A DNA stretch of 9,961 nt from Dehalococcoidia bacterium. GTDB taxonomy: Bacteria; Chloroflexota; Dehalococcoidia; JAENJB01. Below are positions 1 through 4,902 of the stretch, piece by piece. A model generated the notes under the pieces. It saw nothing but the letters and a program-made list of their open reading frames with translations. It ran no database searches and was not told the DNA's origin. The DNA is taken from the NCBI GenBank assembly GCA_030690705.1, contig JAUYGE010000074.1, positions 1-9,961 of the forward strand, written 5' to 3'. Every line of letters starts with the position of its first letter. The first letter of the stretch is position 1. Both the position numbers and the translations under genes were made by a program.

Positions 1-603
1 CTGGTGCTTGCGTCCAGGATGTACTACAGAATCGCGCCGCAAGCAAATGGCGAGGCGCCAGAAGCGAAAAATGGCCCGCGTTTGCCCGGCGATCAAATAG
101 ACAAAGCTGCCGTCCCGGAGATACTGGCCGGCTTCGGCGCCATCGGCGTGAAGATCGCCCAGGGCCTTGAGACTGCCGGCATACCTTACACCGTCATTGA
201 GATCGACCCCGAAGTGATAAACGACATACGGTGCCGGGGCGCGGCCTGCGTCTACGGAGACGCCAGCAACGCCCACGTCCTTTCCCGGTTAGACCTCAGC
301 CGGGCCCGGGTGCTGGTGATAACCTTCCCCGACCCGCTGGCGGTGCTGACCACGGCCAAGGCGGCTCTGGCGCTCAACCCGCATCTGAGAGTCATAGCCC
401 GGGTCCACCGGGAAAAGGACGCCGAGGAGCTGAGAAAACTGGGAGCGGTGGAGCTGGTGAGCCCGGAACTCCAGGCCAGCCTGGAGTTCCTGTCGAAGAC
501 CCTTGCGGCCTCGGGCCTCAAGGAGACGGAGACCAAGCGGGCCTTAGCAGCGATACGGTTGGATGAGAAGATAGCCGAGTTCAGCCCGGAGAAGCAGGAC
601 TAG
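1..603 (+). CDS. C-terminal RCK (TrkA-N) domain of a Kef-type cation/proton antiporter, 5'-truncated
   Basis: The frame is open from the first base, so the gene begins outside the window; the GTG at base 4 is probably internal. The visible part of about 200 residues is a Rossmann-type RCK_N domain. It shows the glycine-rich turn GFGAIG (about residues 43-48), an acidic residue ending strand 2 in VIEIDPE (about 64-70), and the GDASN motif (85-89). These are the nucleotide-binding landmarks of TrkA-N domains, which in CPA2/KefB/KefC antiporters follow about a dozen membrane helices and gate K+/H+ exchange through NAD(H) or a thiol ligand. The first residues read as a linker after the membrane part. 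No membrane helix is visible here, so a stand-alone Trk subunit is possible. However, the roughly 38-residue linker before the domain fits a fused antiporter better. The gene converges on the regulator at 626-976, with a 22-nt gap and no obvious terminator. Confidence 0.75.
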   Translation: MVLASRMYYRIAPQANGEAPEAKNGPRLPGDQIDKAAVPEILAGFGAIGVKIAQGLETAGIPYTVIEIDPEVINDIRCRGAACVYGDASNAHVLSRLDLSRARVLVITFPDPLAVLTTAKAALALNPHLRVIARVHREKDAEELRKLGAVELVSPELQASLEFLSKTLAASGLKETETKRALAAIRLDEKIAEFSPEKQD

Positions 604-625
604 CGGATTCGCCCTTGTTGCCGGC

Positions 626-976
626 TCAAAGGCCATCGCGCGATGGGGCGCGAACGATTTCCAGAGGACCCTGGACTTGTCTCCTATCGTGGCGGCCACG
701 CCCCTTCCAGCCGAGGGCTTCGAGCAGGTCGCCAACGGCGCCATCGCGGTGGCTGGGATGGCGAAGGGACAGGTCCGAATTGACCAAGTAGCGATTGCCC
801 CTGCCCTCGCGCTTCTTGGTGATGTAGCCGGCGGCCAGGAGGTCGGCGATAATCTTGCGTATCGTCCTCTCGGTGATGCCGATGGAGCTGGCCAGGTCTC
901 GAGCGGTGATGCGGGGATGATGAGCGATATAGCTCAGGACCAGCGCATGATTGGTGAGGAAAGCCCAATCGGGCAA
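626..976 (-). CDS. Small winged helix-turn-helix transcriptional regulator
   Basis: A 116-residue DNA-binding protein. A TTG start at 974-976 is favoured because a strong Shine-Dalgarno (GGGAGGTGG, 981-989) sits just upstream and the N-terminus MPDWAFLTNHALVLSYIA fits the start of a wHTH fold. The helix-turn-helix spans about residues 24-47 (ITARDLASSIGITERTIRKI and on). The wing is about 50-66 (GYITKKREGRGNRYLVN). A short amphipathic segment follows (LRHPSHRDGAVGDLLEALGW), then a basic tail of about 25 residues. The fold resembles MarR/ArsR-like single-domain regulators; no ligand-binding domain is visible. Its upstream region carries the palindrome at 1033-1048 over a divergent promoter, so autoregulation is likely (inference). 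In its leader, CCCTTA/TAAGGG (986-991 and 1006-1011) can form a hairpin abutting the Shine-Dalgarno. A perfect 14-bp palindrome (CCATCGCGCGATGG, 633-646) lies at the 3' end of the gene. Confidence 0.85.
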   Translation of the reverse strand: MPDWAFLTNHALVLSYIAHHPRITARDLASSIGITERTIRKIIADLLAAGYITKKREGRGNRYLVNSDLSLRHPSHRDGAVGDLLEALGWKGRGRHDRRQVQGPLEIVRAPSRDGL

Positions 977-1013
977 GAGCCACCTCCCTTACAAAGAATC
1001 ATCCTTAAGGGTC

Positions 1014-1041
1014 TTGACAAAACAGCCACTCGATGTATAAT
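1014..1041 (+). promoter_or_regulatory. Consensus sigma-70-type promoter driving the micropeptide transcript
   Basis: TTGACA at 1014-1019 and TATAAT at 1036-1041 are both perfect matches to the -35 and -10 consensus, separated by 16 bp. The expected transcription start is about 1048. The only gene downstream before the terminator at 1221-1259 is the 11-codon reading frame at 1169-1204. The -10 hexamer lies inside the palindrome at 1033-1048. Confidence 0.8.
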
Positions 1042-1048
1042 TATACAT
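1033..1048. promoter_or_regulatory. 16-bp perfect palindrome over both -10 boxes, probable operator
   Basis: ATGTATAATTATACAT is its own reverse complement over all 16 bases. It contains TATAAT on the + strand (1036-1041) and another TATAAT on the - strand (1045 to 1040). The minus-strand copy could serve the winged-helix gene, with a weak -35 candidate TTGCAA at 1070-1065 (19-bp spacer) and a leader of about 57 nt. A dimeric winged-helix protein bound here would block both promoters. The binding protein is not shown by sequence; the adjacent regulator is the natural candidate. Confidence 0.6.
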
Positions 1049-1087
1049 GAAACTTGAAACACCATTGCAAGAACATGAAACTTAAAC
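1045..1087. repeat. Direct repeat ACATGAAACTT downstream of the palindrome
   Basis: ACATGAAACTTGAAAC (1045-1060) recurs as ACATGAAACTTAAAC (1073-1087). The first 11 bases are identical and the copies start 28 bp apart. The first copy overlaps the edge of the palindrome. The pair lies in the early transcribed region of the + strand unit and upstream of the minus-strand start site, where an additional regulator site could sit. Function is not shown. Confidence 0.4.
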
Positions 1088-1108
1088 GTAGATTTCTCTT
1101 TATAGCAT

Positions 1109-1148
1109 AGGCAGGGGAGCGATGCAAACCTCTGCCTTTATTGTTTTT
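1109..1148 (+). promoter_or_regulatory. Leader hairpin with T-rich tail (attenuator-like)
   Basis: Arms 1109-1117 and 1129-1137 pair over nine base pairs (AGGCAGGGG with CCTCTGCCT, one G-T wobble) around an 11-nt loop. TTTATTGTTTTT (1137-1148) follows. This looks like an intrinsic terminator placed before the strong ribosome-binding site at 1152-1162. The 3' arm also contains ACCTCT (1128-1133), which can pair with GGAGGT (1155-1160) of the Shine-Dalgarno, so two exclusive foldings are conceivable. Termination or switching is inference. Confidence 0.45.
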
Positions 1149-1168
1149 GAGAAAGGAGGTGACAATAG

Positions 1169-1204
1169 ATGAAAAAACCCGGGAAGCCGGCGCCAAAGAA
1201 ATAA
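1169..1204 (+). CDS. Probable 11-residue basic micropeptide MKKPGKPAPKK
   Basis: An ATG at 1169 opens a frame of eleven codons ending in TAA (1202-1204): MKKPGKPAPKK, with five lysines and three prolines. The case for translation is the context. AAAGGAGGTGA (1152-1162) is nearly the full complement of the 16S rRNA 3' end and its GGAGG core ends nine bases before the ATG. The frame also sits between a consensus promoter (1014-1041) and a strong terminator (1221-1259), with nothing else encoded. I do not recognise the peptide. The K/P-rich composition could mean a stalling leader-type peptide, a nucleic-acid or ribosome-binding micropeptide, or a structural RNA that merely carries a ribosome-binding site. 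No following gene exists for it to attenuate. Confidence 0.55.
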   Translation: MKKPGKPAPKK

Positions 1205-1220
1205 GTCGGCTATAAGCGAT

Positions 1221-1259
1221 GGAGGGGTGGAAAGGTTACCTTTCCACCCCTCTCGTTTT
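1221..1259 (+). terminator. Strong intrinsic terminator of the micropeptide transcript
   Basis: Perfect 14-bp arms 1222-1235 and 1239-1252 (GAGGGGTGGAAAGG and its complement) flank a 3-nt TTA apex, followed by TCGTTTTG. The stem starts 17 bases after the micropeptide stop codon. It closes a predicted transcript of roughly 210 nt. Confidence 0.85.
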
Positions 1260-1302
1260 GTATGGGGCTATACCACCCCTCAGCCCGAGACAACCCGTTA
1301 TA

Positions 1303-1410
1303 CTGTGTCATTCTGAGCCTGACCCTGAGCGTGGCGAAGGGATCGGCGAAGAATCTGTAACCCCGGGGGGGGCGGATTCTTCGTTCTGTTCCGCGAACTC
1401 AGAATGACAG
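1303..1410. repeat. Palindromic interspersed element (TCATTCTGAG type)
   Basis: The element begins CTGTGTCATTCTGAGCCTG (1303-1321) and ends with the inverse CTCAGAATGACAG (1398-1410). An inner inverted repeat CGAAGAATC (1347-1355) / GATTCTTCG (1375-1383) encloses a C/G-run. The left 19 bases are identical to 4810-4828, and CGAAGAATCT is also shared. It fills most of the gap between the + strand terminator and the end of tgt, and as RNA could fold behind tgt. The remainder of 1261-1433 shows nothing else. Confidence 0.75.
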
Positions 1411-1433
1411 GAAAGGGCGGATCTGCTGGGGAT

Positions 1434-2642
1434 TTAGGAACCAGCATTTCGAATTCTTCCTACCGCCAGCCATCTTCTCTTCTGCTCCAGTCGCACCTCC
1501 TCGGAGGTGGCGCGGTAGCTGGAGATGAACTCCTTCCGGAAAGACGGAAAGGTCCCGTTAACGATGGCGTCCCTCGCCTCCCGCACCAACCCCAGCAGGA
1601 AGTGAAGGTTATGTAAAGTAGTCAGCCGGTAGGCCAGCAGCTCTTCGCACTTGAAGAGGTGGTGCACGTAGGCGGCGGAGAAGGTGCGGCAGGTGTAGCA
1701 ACCGCAGGTCGAATCCAGGGGAGCCTCCCTGTCCTTATAGACAGCGTTCCTTATGTTTTGTCTCCCGTCCCGGGTGAAGAAAGCGCCATTGCGGGCGACC
1801 CGCGTGGGCAGGGCGCAATCGAACATGTCCACCCCTCTGGCGATGGCCTCGATGACGTCCTCCGGGGAGCCGATGCCCATGAGATAGCGGGGCCTGTCCT
1901 CAGGCAGATAGGAGACCGTCTCCGCGACGATGGCTAAGGTCTGCTCTTTCCTCTCACCCAGGCCCAACCCGCCGATGGCGTAGCCCGGGAAATCGAGAGC
2001 GGTCAGGCCGGCCGCCGACTGGCGGCGCAGCTCGGGGAAGGTCCCGCCCTGGACGATGCCATACAGAGCCTGTCCTGAGCCCGTCGAAGGAGCCTGGTCC
2101 GCCCGGTGGTGGCTACTCCGGCATCTCTCCGCCCAGCGCTGAGTCCTCTCCATGGCCGCCTGGACCTGGCGGATGTCCTCCGTGTACGGCAAGGGCTGGT
2201 CGAGAACCATGATGATGTCCGCCCCGAGCTTCTCCTGGCACTCGATAACCTTCTCCGGCGTGAGAAAGTGCTCGCTGCCGTCGATGTGGGAGCGGAAGAG
2301 CACCCCGTCGTCGCTGACCTTCGAAAGCGTGGCCAGTGAGAAAAGCTGGTAGCCGCCGCTGTCGGTGAGGATTGGGCCGTCCCAGGCCATGAAGCGGTGC
2401 AGTCCGCCAAGGCGGGCGATGACCTCGATGCCAGGCCTCAGATAGAGGTGATAGGTGTTGGCCAGAATCAGAGCCGCCTTCAGCTCCTTGAGGTCGGCGG
2501 GCGTGAGGGTCTTGACGGTGCCCTGACTGCCGACCGGCGCGAAGACGGGGGTCGGTACGGCCCCGTGCGGAGTGGCCAACTCCCCTGCCCGGGCGCCGGT
2601 CTCAGGGCAGGTGGCGAGAAGGCGAAAAGCTGGAGATGTCAT
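1434..2642 (-). CDS. tgt: Queuine/preQ1 tRNA-ribosyltransferase (tRNA-guanine transglycosylase)
   Basis: Exchanges guanine-34 of tRNAs with GUN anticodons for the queuosine precursor base in the cytoplasm. At 402 residues it is slightly longer than the usual bacterial enzyme (about 370-390). Visible landmarks are the general acid/base Asp in LTDSGGYQ (D94), the nucleophile Asp in VDMFDCALPTR (D275), and the zinc site CGCYTC plus a later His (C313, C315, C318, H344). The spacing matches the Zymomonas mobilis C318/C320/C323/H349 site. The N-terminus TPHGAVPTPVFAPVGSQG is canonical and the ATG at 2642 places it correctly, although the Shine-Dalgarno is weak. Two oddities stand out. An eight-residue insertion (about 184-191, APSTGSGQ) comes from a repeat. 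The pocket motif usually read as FDEC is LDQP (147-150). No other queuosine gene is in the window. Confidence 0.95.
   Translation of the reverse strand: MTSPAFRLLATCPETGARAGELATPHGAVPTPVFAPVGSQGTVKTLTPADLKELKAALILANTYHLYLRPGIEVIARLGGLHRFMAWDGPILTDSGGYQLFSLATLSKVSDDGVLFRSHIDGSEHFLTPEKVIECQEKLGADIIMVLDQPLPYTEDIRQVQAAMERTQRWAERCRSSHHRADQAPSTGSGQALYGIVQGGTFPELRRQSAAGLTALDFPGYAIGGLGLGERKEQTLAIVAETVSYLPEDRPRYLMGIGSPEDVIEAIARGVDMFDCALPTRVARNGAFFTRDGRQNIRNAVYKDREAPLDSTCGCYTCRTFSAAYVHHLFKCEELLAYRLTTLHNLHFLLGLVREARDAIVNGTFPSFRKEFISSYRATSEEVRLEQKRRWLAVGRIRNAGS
2067..2096. repeat. 24-bp interspersed repeat unit inserted in frame within tgt
   Basis: AGCCTG at 2067-2072 is repeated at 2091-2096, giving a 24-bp period. 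The unit includes GAGCCCGTCGAAG (2077-2089), one base different from GAGCCTGTCGAAG at 2700-2712 and 4822-4834. On the coding strand it adds APSTGSGQ between DQ and ALYGIVQGG, exactly eight codons, so the frame is kept. Confidence 0.7.
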
Positions 2643-3026
2643 TCTCGGGAAAATCCAACATCGCCCGTTCGCCCCTTCACTACGTTCAGGGCAGGCTCTG
2701 AGCCTGTCGAAGGGCGACTTGGCAATGCCGTTGTGGATTCGACAAGCTCACCACAAACGGCATTTTCATCCTTCGTGGTGTCCCGATGCAATCGGGACAT
2801 GGAGGATTGCCCCGAAAATGTCATGCTGAGGCCATCCTCCCGATGAAATCGGGATCTGGAGGCCGAAGCATCCGCCCCCGGCGGAACATCAGTCGTCGAG
2901 CTCGACCAGGCGTCCCCTGTCCTGTTTCCGGCTGGCATAGATGTCCGCGATGAGTGCACTGCCTCCTCTTAAACAACCTTTATCTGAGAAGAGAGCGCAA
3001 GCCCCCTTATTGATGCCCCTGCCTCT
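2643..3026. repeat. Gene-free patchwork of palindromic repeat modules
   Basis: A 384-nt stretch between tgt and the acyl-CoA dehydrogenase. From left to right it holds four modules. CAGGCTC-T-GAGCCTG (2692-2706) lies inside a larger inverted repeat bounded by CGCCCCTTC and GAAGGGCG (2670-2715). AATGCCGTT-GTGG (2724-2736) faces CCACAAACGGCATT (2751-2764). GTCCCGAT-GCA-ATCGGGAC is at 2780-2798, and TCCCGAT-GAA-ATCGGGA at 2838-2854. Stretches 2855-3026 show no stable structure I can support. A frame without start codon (see findings) ends at 2889. A 106-codon minus-strand frame covers 2639-2959 but reads like translated repeat. Confidence 0.7.
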
Positions 3027-4151
3027 TCACTTCAGCAGGTTATTCGCAATCAGCACCCGCTGAATCTCGGCGATGCCGACGTATATCTCGGCCACCTTGG
3101 CGTCCCTGTACAGGCGCTCGACGGTCATGTTCTTCACCGTACCGTAGGAGCCATGGACCTGCATGGCCATCCGGGTGACCTCCACCACCATCTGGGAGGT
3201 GAACAGCTTGGCTACCGACGAATCGTGCCTGATGCTGGCCCCCCGGTCGCGCTGGAAGGCGGTGCGGTAGGTGAGCCAGCGGCCTGCCTCCACCCTGGTG
3301 GCCATCTCCGCCAGCAGCCACTTGATGGTGGACAGGTCGGCGATGGGCTTTCCCATCGCCTTGCGCTGGCGCGCATACTCGATGGACAGGTCGAGGGCCG
3401 CCTGTCCCACTCCCACGCTCTCCACCGCCACCCCGAGGCGTCCCAGGCTGATGGCCTCCAGCAAGACTTCAAAGCCGCGCCCCTTCTCCCCGAGCAGGTT
3501 CGCGCGGGGCACCCGCACGTTCTCCAGAGAGACTACCGATGTCCCGGCCCCTCTCAACCCCACCGTGTCGTAGAGCTCCTTCACCTGGTAGCCCGGCGAG
3601 GAGGTATCCACGATGAAGGCGTCCAGACCTTTTTCGCTATCGCGGGCGAAGACCAGGGCCAGATTGGCGCCCGGGGCGAGGGCCACGAAATGCTTCTCGC
3701 CGTTCAGGACGAAAAAGTTGCCCTCCGGCGTGGCAGTGGTGGTGATGGCCGATGGGTCGGAGCCGGTCTCGGCCTCCGTGAAGGCGATGCAGCCCAGCTT
3801 CTCCCCCTGAACCAGAGGCGTGAGCAGCTTCTGCTTCTGGGTCTCGGTGCCGAAGCGGAAGAGGGCCTCCTCGGGCACCGTGTTCACCGCCATGATGGCC
3901 CCCACGCTCATCGAGGCATAGCATATCTGCTCGAGCGCCAGAGCATAGGCGAGGTAGCCGGCGCCGGCGCCGCCGTAGGCGCAGGGAAAGGGCAGGCCGC
4001 GGTAGCCGCGGTGGGCCATCTCCTGGGCTAGGCCGAAGGGGAACTCGTTGGTCCTGTCTATCTCAGCCGCCAGAGGCATCACCACGTTTCGGGCGAACTC
4101 CTTCGCCTCCTGCTGGAGCATCTTTTCCTGTTCAGTTAGAGAGAAATCCAT
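3027..4151 (-). CDS. Acyl-CoA dehydrogenase family flavoprotein lacking the usual catalytic glutamate
   Basis: A 374-residue protein of the length and fold of short/medium-chain acyl-CoA dehydrogenases (FAD-dependent, passing electrons to ETF). The start is set at ATG 4151, because GGAGG lies five bases upstream and MDFSLTEQEKML is the classic N-terminus. A TTG four codons upstream (4163) is less likely. Landmarks are FTEAETGSDPSA (124-135), LRGAGTSVVSLENVRVP (199-215), the dimer/FAD helix with QRKAMGKPIADL (262-273), and the C-terminal HGSYG...VERLYRDAKVAEIY (333-357). The catalytic Glu normally in IYEGT is valine (V358, codon GTC at 3078-3080). The alternative isovaleryl-CoA dehydrogenase position is Gly (G237 in SLGRLG). 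It lies 88 nt behind hslV, with a repeat between. It is either a dehydrogenase with a relocated base or a family member doing other chemistry. Confidence 0.88.
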   Translation of the reverse strand: MDFSLTEQEKMLQQEAKEFARNVVMPLAAEIDRTNEFPFGLAQEMAHRGYRGLPFPCAYGGAGAGYLAYALALEQICYASMSVGAIMAVNTVPEEALFRFGTETQKQKLLTPLVQGEKLGCIAFTEAETGSDPSAITTTATPEGNFFVLNGEKHFVALAPGANLALVFARDSEKGLDAFIVDTSSPGYQVKELYDTVGLRGAGTSVVSLENVRVPRANLLGEKGRGFEVLLEAISLGRLGVAVESVGVGQAALDLSIEYARQRKAMGKPIADLSTIKWLLAEMATRVEAGRWLTYRTAFQRDRGASIRHDSSVAKLFTSQMVVEVTRMAMQVHGSYGTVKNMTVERLYRDAKVAEIYVGIAEIQRVLIANNLLK

Positions 4152-4172
4152 GCCATCCTCCAAAACCCTCCT

Positions 4173-4219
4173 GTCATTGCGAGACCCGCTTCATCGGGGC
4201 TACGCCCCTCGCAATGACG
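4173..4219. repeat. Palindromic element (TCATTGCGAG type)
   Basis: GTCATTGCGAG (4173-4183) and its inverse CTCGCAATGAC (4209-4219) enclose the hairpin GGGGC-TAC-GCCCC (4196-4208). The same ends occur at 8644-8728, and CGGGGCTACGCCCCTC recurs at 8750-8765. It lies between hslV and the acyl-CoA dehydrogenase and would fold in their shared transcript. Confidence 0.8.
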
Positions 4220-4239
4220 GGCGAACGACCTCAAACGCC

Positions 4240-4770
4240 CTACTTAAGCTCTATCAAAGAGATGTTCCTGTTGGTGAAGATGCACAGGTCGGCGGCGATC
4301 TCCATGCTGCGACGGGCTATCTCGGAAGCGCTCAGGTCGGTGTACTTAAGCAACGCCACGGCTGCCGCCTGGGCGTAGCCTGCGCCCGAGCCGATGGCCG
4401 CCACATCACCATCCGGTTCCACCACATCGCCCTCTCCCGAAAGCACCAGCATCTGCGTCCTGTCCGCCGCCACCATCGAAGCTTCGAGACGGCGCAGCAC
4501 CCTGTCGGTGCGCCACTCCTTGGCCAGCTCAACGGCTGCCCGCTGCAGTTGCCCGCCGTGCGCCTCAAGCTGGCCCTCAAAGCGCTCAAACAGGGTCAGG
4601 GCGTCGGCCACGGAGCCTGCAAAGCCGACCATCACCTGCTCCTTGTACAAGGTGCGTAGCTTGTTGGCGGTCTGCTTGACCACCATGTCGCCGACGGTAA
4701 CCTGGCCATCTCCCGCGATAGCCACCTGACCGCCGCGCCTCACCGCCAGGATAGTAGTTCCTTTCATCAT
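4240..4770 (-). CDS. hslV: HslV (ClpQ) ATP-dependent protease peptidase subunit
   Basis: The proteasome-like N-terminal threonine peptidase that forms double hexamers and degrades unfolded proteins handed over by the ATPase HslU. A start at ATG 4770 gives 176 residues, the family length. Longer frames begin at 4818 inside a repeat element. The MMKG leader must be removed to expose Thr ([19 protein letters not shown]). Counting from that Thr, Asp17 (AGDGQ) and Lys33 (ANKLRTLY) sit at the expected catalytic positions. [15 protein letters not shown] and [13 protein letters not shown] are typical C-terminal motifs. Upstream, AAGGGG seven bases before the ATG is the best ribosome-binding site. No hslU is adjacent: aroKB lies before and an acyl-CoA dehydrogenase after. 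HslU must be encoded elsewhere, or HslV works with another unfoldase. Confidence 0.93.
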   Translation of the reverse strand: MMKGTTILAVRRGGQVAIAGDGQVTVGDMVVKQTANKLRTLYKEQVMVGFAGSVADALTLFERFEGQLEAHGGQLQRAAVELAKEWRTDRVLRRLEASMVAADRTQMLVLSGEGDVVEPDGDVAAIGSGAGYAQAAAVALLKYTDLSASEIARRSMEIAADLCIFTNRNISLIELK

Positions 4771-4809
4771 GTCTTGACCCCTTACCTCCAATCGAGCCGC
4801 CGATGCCGC

Positions 4810-4890
4810 CTGTGTCATTCTGAGCCTGTCGAAGAATCTACTCGCCGTGCTCCAACGGAAGAGACCCTTCGACTTCGCTCAGGGTGACAG
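4810..4890. repeat. Palindromic interspersed element (TCATTCTGAG type), second copy
   Basis: It starts with the same 19 bases as the element at 1303 (CTGTGTCATTCTGAGCCTG), continues TCGAAGAATCT, and ends with the diverged inverse GCTCAGGGTGACAG (4877-4890). It occupies most of the 132-nt gap between aroKB and hslV. The longer upstream start options for hslV fall inside it, which argues against them. Confidence 0.72.
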
Positions 4891-4902
4891 CAACCAGCTT
4901 CC

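Noticed and set aside
677..1057. 126-codon + strand frame opposite the wHTH gene
   Set aside because: The wHTH translation on the other strand is convincing. This frame also runs through the wHTH leader and the promoter region.
1219..1407. 62-codon + strand frame starting at the terminator
   Set aside because: It runs through the terminator stem and the repeat element and has no ribosome-binding site.
2670..2860. CRISPR array
   Set aside because: The repeats differ from one another, are palindromic and irregularly spaced, and no cas gene is near.
2639..2959. 106-codon - strand frame upstream of tgt
   Set aside because: Its residues are translated palindromic repeats, it overlaps the tgt start, and its GTG lies only two bases from the SD.
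3153..4031. 292-codon + strand open frame opposite the acyl-CoA dehydrogenase
   Set aside because: It is antisense to a gene with strong family motifs, and its Gly/His/Leu-rich translation has no recognisable fold. High GC makes such frames common.
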